A stretch of 38,333 bases of DNA from Thermoanaerobaculum aquaticum (lineage in GTDB: Bacteria; Acidobacteriota; UBA4820): NCBI GenBank assembly GCA_020722885.1, contig DYJZ01000007.1:1-38333 (forward strand). The letters run 5' to 3'. The translations under genes and the position numbers were made by a program. The notes under the pieces are model-generated. The model saw only the letters and a program-made list of their open reading frames with translations, was not told where the DNA came from and made no database searches. Shown one piece after another: positions 8,730-16,754 of this stretch (positions are counted from its first letter, which is position 1; every line of letters begins with the position of its first letter).

Positions 8730-8758
8730 TTGACTTATTTATGCTTTGAGATTATAGT
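8730..8758 (+). promoter_or_regulatory. Sigma70 promoter for the BFN/DUF4416 genes
   Basis: TTGACT at 8730-8735 and TATAGT at 8753-8758 (5 of 6 each) have an ideal 17-base spacer. The RNA would start near 8765, right before the GGAG ribosome site at 8767-8770 and 13 bases before the start codon. Confidence 0.6.
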
Positions 8759-8777
8759 TTAAATCTGGAGATAGAGT

Positions 8778-9257
8778 ATGTTACACAAACTTATTGTAGA
8801 AACACTTTTGCTCGACCCTTTTTCGGAAAAGCCAATTTTAGTTCTTAAAACTGACAGTGGCGATAAAATTTTACCCATCTGGATTGGGCCAACCGAAGCT
8901 CAGGCTATTGCCCTTGAACTGCAGGATATACACGCGCCAAGACCTATGACCCACGACCTTATCTGCAATCTTCTAAAAAGTCTTTGCGGGCAACTTATGA
9001 GTGTTACCATTTGCGACATCAGGGATAACACTTTTTATGCCGAAATGGTTATTAAGAGAAACCGTTCTGAAATAAGAATTGACGCAAGGCCTTCGGACGC
9101 TATAGCGGTTGCCATAAGGCTAAATGCTCCTATTTATGTCGAAGGGCATGTTCTTGAGGAAGCATCCCAGTCATCTGAAGCATCAGTTCTCAGCAGCTCT
9201 CTTTATAAATGGCTTGACAATTTAAAACCGGAAGATTTTGGCAAATATAAAATGTAG
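8778..9257 (+). CDS. Bifunctional nuclease (BFN / DUF151) family protein
   Basis: The 159-residue protein matches the BFN domain family over most of its length: an opening VETLLLDPFSEKPILVLK, the ILPIWIGPTEAQAIALEL core, RPMTHDL, and the RIDARPSDAIAVAIRLNAPIYV block. The plant founding member has RNase and DNase activity; bacterial members are widespread single-domain proteins of uncertain function. GGAG at 8767-8770 serves the ATG. It is the first gene of a three-gene plus-strand operon; its stop at 9255-9257 is 7 bases from the next start. Confidence 0.87.
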   Translation: MLHKLIVETLLLDPFSEKPILVLKTDSGDKILPIWIGPTEAQAIALELQDIHAPRPMTHDLICNLLKSLCGQLMSVTICDIRDNTFYAEMVIKRNRSEIRIDARPSDAIAVAIRLNAPIYVEGHVLEEASQSSEASVLSSSLYKWLDNLKPEDFGKYKM

Positions 9258-9264
9258 GTGATTC

Positions 9265-9798
9265 TTGGGCAAAATCAAGCCCCCCAAACCCTCTCTACTT
9301 TTTGTTGCAGTTACTTACAATTCCTCAGTCTCAAAAGAAAGAATAGAGAAAGCTCTCACACGCTGCTTTGGGGAAACTCTCATTCAATCAGAGAGTTTTG
9401 ATTTTAATTTCACCAATTATTATGAAAAAGAAATGGGAAAGCCGCTTTTAAAATTTCTAACAGCTTTTAAAAATCTTGATACTGAAAATAATTTGTCAAA
9501 AGTTAAGCTTCTTTCAAACAATCTTGAACAGGAATTCCTCGATGAAAAACAAAACAGAAAAGTAAATATTGACCCGGGCTTTATTTCTGAAGCAAGAGTA
9601 GTTCTTGCAAGCACAAAAAATTTTTCTCACAGAATTTATATGGGCAATGGCATATTTGGAGAAGTTACTCTCATTTTTCAAAACAAGGAATTTGTTTCAC
9701 TTCCCTGGACATTTCCAGATTATAAAAGCTCTCAAATTCAAAATTTCCTCTTAAAGGCAAGAGCAGAATATGTTAAGATTTTAAAAGGAGGTTTTTAA
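9265..9798 (+). CDS. DUF4416 family protein
   Basis: This 177-residue protein starts at TTG 9265, with AGGTG just upstream. The PPKPSLLFVAVTYN start, the LTRCFGE and TNYYEKEMG segments and the NIDPGFISEARVVLASTKNFSHRIY core are typical of DUF4416, a family found mainly in deltaproteobacteria and other deep lineages, and sometimes labelled GTP-binding protein without evidence. No P-loop is visible here. It lies between the BFN gene and a small unknown gene with almost no spacing, so the three are one operon. Function unknown. Confidence 0.8.
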   Translation: MGKIKPPKPSLLFVAVTYNSSVSKERIEKALTRCFGETLIQSESFDFNFTNYYEKEMGKPLLKFLTAFKNLDTENNLSKVKLLSNNLEQEFLDEKQNRKVNIDPGFISEARVVLASTKNFSHRIYMGNGIFGEVTLIFQNKEFVSLPWTFPDYKSSQIQNFLLKARAEYVKILKGGF

Positions 9799-9800
9799 AG

Positions 9801-10076
9801 ATGGCTTTCATGGGCGGTTCTTCATATGCTATGGCAATTTCTCTAATGGAGGGCTACATAATTCCTTCACCAACCAATTTGAAAAGGCTTTCAATCGAGG
9901 AAATGAGAGAACTCCTGTTTGAGATTGAAAAACTTTTAAGAGAATTAAGAGGCGAGCTTGTTGATCAAAATGATTTTATGACGATTAAAAAGAGAAACCA
10001 AAAGATAATGAAACTTCAGAGCGCCCAGAATGTAATATCAAATCACCTTCAATTAAAAATCAAAGGAAGAATTTAA
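9801..10076 (+). CDS. Small helical protein of unknown function (91 aa)
   Basis: I do not recognise this protein. The reading frame has a strong ribosome site (AAGGAGG at 9785-9791, 9 bases before ATG) and begins 2 bases after the DUF4416 stop, so it is very likely translated. Residues 1-25 are glycine and hydrophobic rich; residues about 28-90 are charged and predicted helical with leucine spacing suggestive of a coiled coil. There is no signal peptide or metal motif. The convergent rRNA methyltransferase gene ends 10 bases further on. Confidence 0.7.
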   Translation: MAFMGGSSYAMAISLMEGYIIPSPTNLKRLSIEEMRELLFEIEKLLRELRGELVDQNDFMTIKKRNQKIMKLQSAQNVISNHLQLKIKGRI

Positions 10077-10086
10077 GAGAGAATTT

Positions 10087-11277
10087 TTATTCAACCCTTA
10101 AAAAGAATGTTTTCAGGTAGCTGCTTTCCGGGAAATTGAGCAGGATTGGGTGGTCAAGAGACTGTCTTCCAGAAAAAAGTAATAAAATTCTTTTGCCGCA
10201 ATTTTCTGCAGATTCTTTAAGAGAGTCGAAAAAAAGTTCGTAAGATATGTGGTGCGAACAACTTGAGGCTATTAGAATTCCCCCTCTTTTGAGCACTCTA
10301 AGGCATCTTTCATTAAGTCGCACATAGGCTCTAAAAGCTTCTTTTATGTGTTTTGAGGATTTTGCAAATGCTGGTGGATCAGAAAACACAAAATCATATT
10401 TTTCGCCCTCTGGTATGATTCTGGAGAGGTAATCAAAGACATTTTCTTCAATAGTCAAAAAATTATTAAAACCGCATCTTTTTGCTGTTTCAAATGCAAT
10501 CTGGAGGGCATAATTTGAAGAATCGACAAAATGGGCTTCCTTCACTCCAAGCTGGAGGCTTCTTAACCCCCAGCTGCCAAAATAGGAAAAAAGGTCTAAA
10601 ACTCTCTTTCCCTTAAATTCAAATTTATCAAGAAGAGAAATATTCTCCCTCTGGTCCAGAAAAAGCCCCGTTTTCTGTGCCTTTTCAATATCAAAAGCAT
10701 ATTTGGTACCAAGAAAGAGTGCCTCACTAACGAAACTACTGCCTTTAACAATTACAACCTCTCTTTCCAGACCTTCAAGTATTCTCGAGGGAGAATCGTT
10801 TTTTAAAATTATTGTTTCAGGTTTAAAAATAGTATCAATCGCCTCAATTATCCTATTTCTGAATCTCTCCATTCCAGCCGTGAGAATCTGTGCTATGAGA
10901 GTTTTTCCGTAAAAATCGACAATAAGTCCTGGAAGTCTGTCTGACTCTCCATAAACCACCCTTCTGGCTTCGCCTTCTTCTTTGTACAAACCATTTCTGT
11001 ATTTAAGGGCATTAGCCATTCTCTCCTCAATAAAATCATCTTTTAAGAGGTCACTACGGACAAGTTCTCTAAATGATATAAGACTGACAGGATTGTAATA
11101 TCCTATTGCTGCGAGTTTTCCGCTGTTAAAATATAATGATACCATCTCCCCTTTTTCATATTTGGGAATTTCTTCAAGTTCATTTGAGAAAACCCATGGG
11201 TGCCCTTTTTTAAATCTTCTATCTAAATTTGTTTTTAATTTTATTTGCGGTAGAGAACTGGCATCTATTTTATTCAT
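10087..11277 (-). CDS. rlmI: RlmI-like 23S rRNA (cytosine-5) methyltransferase
   Basis: The 396-residue protein has an N-terminal PUA-like domain (RRFKKGHPWVFSNE from residue 20), then a central domain with the family hallmark KTGLFLDQREN at 202-212, and a SAM-dependent Rossmann domain: VLDLFSYFGSWG at 226-237, SDPPAFAKS from 299 and the SSCSHH motif with Cys340. RlmI methylates cytosine 1962 of 23S rRNA; relatives with this layout may modify other positions. It is the last gene of a minus-strand series, beginning 3 bases after the receiver-domain gene, with no strong ribosome site of its own, so coupling is likely. Confidence 0.87.
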   Translation of the reverse strand: MNKIDASSLPQIKLKTNLDRRFKKGHPWVFSNELEEIPKYEKGEMVSLYFNSGKLAAIGYYNPVSLISFRELVRSDLLKDDFIEERMANALKYRNGLYKEEGEARRVVYGESDRLPGLIVDFYGKTLIAQILTAGMERFRNRIIEAIDTIFKPETIILKNDSPSRILEGLEREVVIVKGSSFVSEALFLGTKYAFDIEKAQKTGLFLDQRENISLLDKFEFKGKRVLDLFSYFGSWGLRSLQLGVKEAHFVDSSNYALQIAFETAKRCGFNNFLTIEENVFDYLSRIIPEGEKYDFVFSDPPAFAKSSKHIKEAFRAYVRLNERCLRVLKRGGILIASSCSHHISYELFFDSLKESAENCGKRILLLFSGRQSLDHPILLNFPESSYLKTFFLRVE

Positions 11278-11280
11278 CTT

Positions 11281-11664
11281 TCAGCATTCAAGTTTTTTCA
11301 TAACAGAATCAAGAATCATTAGAAAGACTTCATTCTGGGCAGGGTCATTTTTGTTTATAACCGCCAGACAGCTGCCTAAAGGAAATATTTTGTGAAGTTC
11401 ATTCACATCTTTTGCACTTGCAATAATTATTCTATTTCTACTTACACCTTTACTTGCCGCATATTCAAGGAATTTCTTACCATCTATTTGAGGCATTTCG
11501 TAGTCCATAAGGAGTAAAGAAATGTCCGAATCAATGTGAGGTAGAGCAGAGAAGGGATTGGTAAAAATCTGGATTATTGCTTTTCCTGGATAGTTGGAGG
11601 CGAGAAAATCTGCCCACATAAGGCAGAAAGGCTTGTAATCATCAACAATTATTATCCTCGACAA
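11281..11664 (-). CDS. Orphan CheY-like receiver-domain protein
   Basis: This 127-residue protein is a lone receiver domain: acidic pair Asp8-Asp9, phospho-acceptor Asp54 in LLLMDYEMP, Ser in the IIIASAKD strand, and Lys near residue 104 in INKND. No output domain follows. No histidine kinase is encoded in the window, so its partner must be elsewhere. It is directly upstream of the rlmI-like gene (3 bases), but a functional link is not evident. Single receivers often act in motility or phosphorelays. Confidence 0.85.
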   Translation of the reverse strand: MSRIIIVDDYKPFCLMWADFLASNYPGKAIIQIFTNPFSALPHIDSDISLLLMDYEMPQIDGKKFLEYAASKGVSRNRIIIASAKDVNELHKIFPLGSCLAVINKNDPAQNEVFLMILDSVMKKLEC

Positions 11665-11715
11665 GAAGACCCCTGCTTTCCTTAAAAAAGTAATTTTATC
11701 ACATTTTTCAGGTAA

Positions 11716-12210
11716 TCAGGGCTTATGAAATTCTACGACCTCTCCTGTAAAGGCAGTATGATAGTCCTCTTTTTCGTAAAAATCATAAATTTCATTGGCA
11801 AGAAAACTTTCCCTTTCAAAAGGAACTCTTACTATTGTTTTACACTCGAGGGCGAGTTTTGCCTCCTTTATAAAAGGTGTCTTTATTATAGATGACTTCA
11901 CTTTGTTTATATTAGATTCAATCCACTTATTACACTCTCCTCCGCTTAAACTTCCGCAGATGTCGTAAACTCTCCTCAATTTTCTGGGAAGAAAGTTTAC
12001 CGTAAACTCATTATGCTCCATCATAAGCTTAAAACTGTATCTTGTAGGCCTTACATATACTGTAACCACAGGTTTTCCATACAAAGTACCAACTCCTCCC
12101 CACGATATTGTCATCGGATTTGGGTTGTCCTTTCCTGAAACCAGAATAGCCCAATCTTTATCGAATACTTTGAAAACTTTCAGAGAAAGAGAATCAAAAT
12201 CTTTGCTCAT
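11716..12210 (-). CDS. Flavin reductase-like FMN-binding protein
   Basis: The 164-residue protein belongs to the split-barrel flavin reductase (DIM6/NTAB) family: AILVSGKDNPNPMTISWGGVG, a KPVVTVYVRPTRYSF segment, and NEFTVNFLP. Such proteins bind FMN and reduce flavins with NAD(P)H or act as small redox proteins. AAGGAGG lies upstream within the preceding gene, and the ATG overlaps that gene's stop by 4 bases, showing coupling. The electron acceptor and substrate are unknown. Confidence 0.8.
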   Translation of the reverse strand: MSKDFDSLSLKVFKVFDKDWAILVSGKDNPNPMTISWGGVGTLYGKPVVTVYVRPTRYSFKLMMEHNEFTVNFLPRKLRRVYDICGSLSGGECNKWIESNINKVKSSIIKTPFIKEAKLALECKTIVRVPFERESFLANEIYDFYEKEDYHTAFTGEVVEFHKP

Positions 12211-12710
12211 TTTAAATCCTCCTTCAACCTTTCTAAAATTCTGTCAAGACACTCCTCCATTGCTTTTTCTGGGGTCTGTAAATAATCAACTTTATAATCA
12301 TTTCTTCCTTCATATCTGTAGATTGTTTTGTAAATAAGGTTTTTCTTATTATCGTAAATAGCAAATTCCATTTCTGATGACTGATAAATGTGCCGATTTC
12401 TCGGGCGAACCTCTGTGGTGGTAGCAAAAATGTTTTTTCCATCTTTATCTGTAGTTAATTGTTGCCTTGTCTTAAAAGAGACTTCTATTGTCCCGCTCTC
12501 TTCTGATTCAAAGATAGAGGCTATAAGAGAAAGTTTTCGCAAAACAAGATTATTCAACTCCTCCTTGAGAGTTTGAGGCTCTGCATTCACTTTAACCAGA
12601 AATGGCTTTTTTATCTGGTTTTTAATTTCTAAAGAGACATAATGAACTTTAAAAGGAGAACATCCTGTCATTAAAGCAACAAAAATTAAAAAACAAATTC
12701 CCTTTTTCAT
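12207..12710 (-). CDS. Small lipoprotein of unknown function
   Basis: Starting at 12710 gives a 167-residue protein with a clear lipoprotein signal (Met-Lys-Lys, hydrophobic core, lipobox LMTGC at 14-18). The mature part of about 150 residues is mixed alpha/beta and has no motif I recognise; it includes a conserved-looking IYRYEGRNDYKVDYLQTPEKA segment. In-frame upstream codons to 12752 would bury the signal peptide and overlap the patatin gene, so they are rejected. It begins one base after the patatin stop. It is probably an outer-membrane-associated lipoprotein acting with the patatin, which is inference. Confidence 0.78.
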   Translation of the reverse strand: MKKGICFLIFVALMTGCSPFKVHYVSLEIKNQIKKPFLVKVNAEPQTLKEELNNLVLRKLSLIASIFESEESGTIEVSFKTRQQLTTDKDGKNIFATTTEVRPRNRHIYQSSEMEFAIYDNKKNLIYKTIYRYEGRNDYKVDYLQTPEKAMEECLDRILERLKEDLK

Positions 12711-12711
12711 T

Positions 12712-13593
12712 TCAATTCTCGAGCAATTCTTTGATTTTTGGAAGAGCCTCATGTGCAGCTTCCTCCCCTGCCAAAATCAACTCTTTTCTTTTTGAAAAAT
12801 CGTTAAACCTGACATCACCGCATTTTGGTCTTATCACAACATCAGCATCATTTAAAGAGCAGTCAGAAATCCTGGAAAACATTATTGAGAGACTGTGGCG
12901 AAGTATGTCTGAAGTTTTCTGAGGAGGTTCGCTGGGAATTTCTGGAGGAATGGCTACAGCAATTATCACATCAAGCCCTTTTTCTTTAAGAAAATCAACT
13001 GGAACCTGGTCTGAAACACCTCCATCAACATAGAGATCCTCTCCTATCTTAACCGGCTGAAATATTCCCGGTATGGCGCAGGAAGCGTGAACTGCAACGG
13101 CAACATTTCCAGATTCAAAACCTGCTCTTTGCCCTGTTCTGAGGTTTGTTGCAACAACTATCAAAGGAATCTTAAAGTTTTCAAGAATTTTATGTTTCAA
13201 ATTGGTTGTCAAAAACCTTTCAAGCTTTTCGCCCTTTATTATTCCTCCAGAAAACAGTTGAAAATAGTTGTAGTCAAAAATATCTTCGTTTTCAATTGTC
13301 ATAGCAAAGTATTCAAGGTCTATTACCCTACCCTCATCGCAGTAAAGGGCACCTATTAGACTACCAACAGATGTTCCAGCCACATATGAGATGGGAATCT
13401 TCTCCTGTTTAAGAACCCTTAAAACGCCTATTTCAGCAAAGCCTCTTGCCCCACCACCTCCGAGGGCGATTCCTACCCTTTTAGTTGAAGGCGGCTCGCT
13501 CGGAGTTTCCTCAATAATTTTTACATATTCTTTTTTATGACTGCAGGAGAGAACAAGCAAAACAAAAGCAATTAGAACGACAATTTTTTTCAC
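12712..13593 (-). CDS. Patatin-like phospholipase lipoprotein (RssA-type)
   Basis: This 293-residue protein starts at GTG 13593, with AGGAG 6 bases upstream. Its signal peptide ends in a lipobox (LVLSC, Cys17). The patatin domain has the oxyanion glycine loop GGGGARG at 45-51, the nucleophile Ser75 in GTSVG, and the catalytic aspartate in DGG at 190-192. Patatin-family enzymes hydrolyse phospholipid or other acyl esters. Membrane anchoring through the lipid implies action at the envelope, as for NTE/RssA-like proteins. It is followed by another lipoprotein gene one base away. Confidence 0.88.
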   Translation of the reverse strand: MKKIVVLIAFVLLVLSCSHKKEYVKIIEETPSEPPSTKRVGIALGGGGARGFAEIGVLRVLKQEKIPISYVAGTSVGSLIGALYCDEGRVIDLEYFAMTIENEDIFDYNYFQLFSGGIIKGEKLERFLTTNLKHKILENFKIPLIVVATNLRTGQRAGFESGNVAVAVHASCAIPGIFQPVKIGEDLYVDGGVSDQVPVDFLKEKGLDVIIAVAIPPEIPSEPPQKTSDILRHSLSIMFSRISDCSLNDADVVIRPKCGDVRFNDFSKRKELILAGEEAAHEALPKIKELLEN

Positions 13594-13688
13594 ATTATTC
13601 TCCTATCAAAACAAAATATTTCATCTTTCTGCCTGAAACATTAACACAAAACCAAAAGTGGCAACATTTTATCTGTCATACTTTTGCT

Positions 13689-15686
13689 TCAATCCTGCCT
13701 GACATTGAGTGTCTTTTTAAGTCCCTCAACAATTTCTGAAACATTTTTCCTTTCTTGAGGCGGAAGGTCTAACCTGAGTGCTTTTTCAAATATATTAAGA
13801 GCAGACTTATAATCTTCATAAGTAATATAAAACGCCCCTAAAGTAAGATAATTGGGGTAAAAATCTGGATATCTTTTTATTCCTTCAAGAAAAATGGCTC
13901 TTGCTTTCCCTGTATAACCTCTCATAAGATAAATGTCTCCTATTGATTTTAAAGTTTCCTCAGGTCTGAGTGTTACTTTAAGAGCATTATTGAAATCATT
14001 CTCTGCAAGTTCCTGTTTGTTTTGAATAAGATGAACTCTTCCCTGCATAAGATAGGTGTCTGCAGTAGCAATACCCTTATTTATCGCTTCTTCAAGCATC
14101 GGGAGCGCAACTTGAGGTTTGTTTAAATCAAGATAGTACCCTATAAGGGGGTTTAGCGCTTCAATTGAATCGGGGTCATATTCTAAAGCCTTTTCAAAAC
14201 ATTTTGCGGCTTCATCTTTTCTCTCTCTGGCTATAAGCGCATAGCCTTTAGAAACATATGAAGGAACAAGGGTGGGAGATATTTTTAATGATTCATCAAG
14301 ATATTTTATTGCATCATCAAGGTTACCAATATGACGCAAGGAGTCGCCATAAGAAAAAAGTAGCGATGGATTACCTTTATCGCTCTTAAGTGCTTCTTCT
14401 GCAATTTTTGCAGCCTCCAAGTAGTTTCCTTTCTCCCTTAAAATTCTTATCCTGTCAATTTGATAAAAAACAGATATCATTTTTTCCGGGTCAGGAAGAT
14501 CTTCTATCATTGTTTCTTTCGTCGGTGTCCCGGTTAGATAGCCAAGACCTGAAAACGATGAAAGTTCCATAGTATTTCTTATAGCCTCATAAGAAAAAAT
14601 TTTGCTTTTCAGATAAAGGCTCTCTTCAGGAGCAATTTTCGCTATGTTTACCGCCTCATCTGGGTCACCAATCAAGTCAAAGAGTTTCAACTCTTCGCCT
14701 TTTATCCATTTGTATTTTCCATCTGTTACTCCAAACAACGGTTTCCACCTGAATTCATTGAGTGGAAGAAGAGTTAAAAGAGGAACTACTTTCTTTTTAT
14801 CCTCCTTGAGAGTTAATCCATCCACATCATCAACCCTTTCACCAACAATCTGGTAAATGGTAGGGGCAATATCGGCAAGTGATTTAAATTTAGAAACAGT
14901 TTCAGCCTTAAATCCCTTCCCTTTAACCATCATAACCACTTTCATAGTCGGCTGGTACAGCAAAATACCGTGTGTTAATTCGCCATGCTCTTTAAGGCCT
15001 TCACCATGGTCGGATACTATGAAAACATATGTATTTGGTGGAATTACATCAAAAACTCTCTTTAATTCTTTATCAAGATAGGAGACTGCTCTGTCGTAAT
15101 CCCCCTGAACTTCGCCAGCAGGGGTTTCCGGAGTCAAATAGGGCTGATGTGTATCAAAATAATGGAGCCAGAGGAAAAAGGGTTTCTCCATTTTTCCACT
15201 TAAGAAGGATATCGCCAATTCCGATATCTCTGTGGCAAACCTTCTTCCGGTGTAGCCAAGATTGTCATCATATATTGTAAATCCTCTTGAAAGACCATAT
15301 TTTGCTTTGAGAACTTCTGCCGCCACATAGGCTCTTGTTTCATAACCTTTATCTTTTAAAACTTCGGCTATGGTTTTTACCTTTGGGGAGAGAATTCCCA
15401 CTCCGTTATCCAATAGGGTTGTCTTGTTTTGAAAACACCCCGTGAAAATAATGGCATGTGCTGGAAGTGTTACGGGAGTGGGAGTTATTGCGTTTGTAAA
15501 AACTGTGGCTTCTTTTGAAAATTTGTTCAAATTGGGAGCAAGATTTTTTTTGTCTCCGTAAACTTCAAGCCTATCTGCCCTGAAAGTGTCAAGAGTTATA
15601 ATCACAAAATTGGGTTTTTCTTTTTCCTGACAGAGACACATAACATAAACCGAAATAATAAGCAAGGCAAAAGTAAGTTTTTTCAT
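13689..15686 (-). CDS. Sulfatase-fold hydrolase/transferase with C-terminal TPR domain
   Basis: This 665-residue exported protein (signal sequence 1-20, possibly a lipoprotein at Cys17 or Cys19) has an alkaline-phosphatase-superfamily domain at about 24-370: a metal site in ITLDTFRADRL (Asp33) and a second in SDHGEGLKEHGELTHG near 224-240. At the nucleophile position it has TLPAH (Thr73 to His77) instead of the CxPxR needed to form formylglycine, so it is not a classical sulfatase; threonine nucleophiles occur in phosphoethanolamine transferases. Residues about 425-650 form some six TPR-like helical pairs. The start has AGGAAG upstream. It is the last gene of the bamA-lpx operon, 12 bases after the tonB-like gene. 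A role in modifying an envelope polymer or lipid is inference. Confidence 0.85.
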   Translation of the reverse strand: MKKLTFALLIISVYVMCLCQEKEKPNFVIITLDTFRADRLEVYGDKKNLAPNLNKFSKEATVFTNAITPTPVTLPAHAIIFTGCFQNKTTLLDNGVGILSPKVKTIAEVLKDKGYETRAYVAAEVLKAKYGLSRGFTIYDDNLGYTGRRFATEISELAISFLSGKMEKPFFLWLHYFDTHQPYLTPETPAGEVQGDYDRAVSYLDKELKRVFDVIPPNTYVFIVSDHGEGLKEHGELTHGILLYQPTMKVVMMVKGKGFKAETVSKFKSLADIAPTIYQIVGERVDDVDGLTLKEDKKKVVPLLTLLPLNEFRWKPLFGVTDGKYKWIKGEELKLFDLIGDPDEAVNIAKIAPEESLYLKSKIFSYEAIRNTMELSSFSGLGYLTGTPTKETMIEDLPDPEKMISVFYQIDRIRILREKGNYLEAAKIAEEALKSDKGNPSLLFSYGDSLRHIGNLDDAIKYLDESLKISPTLVPSYVSKGYALIARERKDEAAKCFEKALEYDPDSIEALNPLIGYYLDLNKPQVALPMLEEAINKGIATADTYLMQGRVHLIQNKQELAENDFNNALKVTLRPEETLKSIGDIYLMRGYTGKARAIFLEGIKRYPDFYPNYLTLGAFYITYEDYKSALNIFEKALRLDLPPQERKNVSEIVEGLKKTLNVRQD

Positions 15687-15698
15687 TTTTTCTTCCTG

Positions 15699-16754
15699 TT
15701 ATTCATCATCTTCAGACCACATATTGTAAAAGAATCTGAATGTTCCTGAAATTTTTTCTTCTGTTACAAACGAAGGAAGAGGTGGAAGGGGACTTGAAGA
15801 TATTAAAGCATTTACCGCAGCCTGATCGTAAGAAGGAATTCTTGATGATTTTTCTACTCGAACATTTTTGATGGTTCCATCTTTCATAATCTCAAAATGA
15901 ACTGCAGTCCACCCCTTCTGCCTTAAAATTTCCTGTACGGCTGGAATTCTCCAGTTGCTCTCAACTTTCTGTTGAACAATTCTTGCATAAGGTCCAAGAT
16001 CCCATCCTGAAGTTTCAAAAGAAACTTCACCCCTGTTGAGTCTGGAGGCATTTGTGTTTCTAAAACCTCCTTTAAGGCTTTCTACCATAATCTGACCGAT
16101 TGCACTGGAAAGTCCTCCCTCTCTTTTTTCTCTAAATTCATTTGTGCCATTATTTAAAGCGGGTGCTTTTATATCACTATCTTCTTTTAAGATTCCAGCA
16201 AAGGCTTCCTTTGACTCACCGCTCTCATCTTTATTTAGTTCACTCGCTTTTTTTCCAATACTATCTGAAGGCTTCACTTTAAGGGATTGACCTTTCTTGA
16301 TTTCTTTTTGAAGAGAGCCATTATTTTTGGCAATTACTTTTGGCATTGAGGGGGTAGAAAATCGTCTCACAGGAGAATTGCCCTCCGAATAGGGATCCCA
16401 CGATTTCCCCTTTCCACCGTCAGGACTTGAACCGATTCTATCCTTATCTGACAGCGGTGCCTCGGGATTGGGTTTAAGCTTTGAAACAATAGAAGGATCA
16501 TCTTCGATGTAAACAAATCTCATATTTTTTTTCTTAATTGCTTCTTCAAGTTTTTGAACTGTCTGATTTGATCTTTCAGGATGAAGTGGAGAACCGAGGT
16601 ATTGTTTTGTCCCCAACAGAACTATAATTATGTGAAAAGCAAGAGCAACGGAAAAAGAAAAGATGGAGACCCATTTTTCCTTTGCTATGTCAGAGTATGA
16701 CAGAAAAAGAAGTTCTAATTTTTTTAAAAAATTCTCAACCTTCAAGGATCTCAT
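15699..16754 (-). CDS. tonB: TonB-family energy transducer
   Basis: The 351-residue protein has a short cytoplasmic N-terminus, one membrane helix at about 30-48, a long polar linker rich in Lys, Ser, Gly and Pro (50-240), and a C-terminal TonB domain at about 250-345 (YARIVQQKVESNWRIP, VHFEIMKDGTIKNVRVEKSS, YDQAAVNALISSSPLPPLP). TonB proteins span the periplasm and pass energy from ExbB/ExbD to outer-membrane receptors; TolA-like uses are also known. No exbB, exbD or receptor gene lies in the window. It overlaps the serine hydrolase gene by 20 bases. The linker is not the usual Pro-rich Glu/Lys type. Confidence 0.83.
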   Translation of the reverse strand: MRSLKVENFLKKLELLFLSYSDIAKEKWVSIFSFSVALAFHIIIVLLGTKQYLGSPLHPERSNQTVQKLEEAIKKKNMRFVYIEDDPSIVSKLKPNPEAPLSDKDRIGSSPDGGKGKSWDPYSEGNSPVRRFSTPSMPKVIAKNNGSLQKEIKKGQSLKVKPSDSIGKKASELNKDESGESKEAFAGILKEDSDIKAPALNNGTNEFREKREGGLSSAIGQIMVESLKGGFRNTNASRLNRGEVSFETSGWDLGPYARIVQQKVESNWRIPAVQEILRQKGWTAVHFEIMKDGTIKNVRVEKSSRIPSYDQAAVNALISSSPLPPLPSFVTEEKISGTFRFFYNMWSEDDE

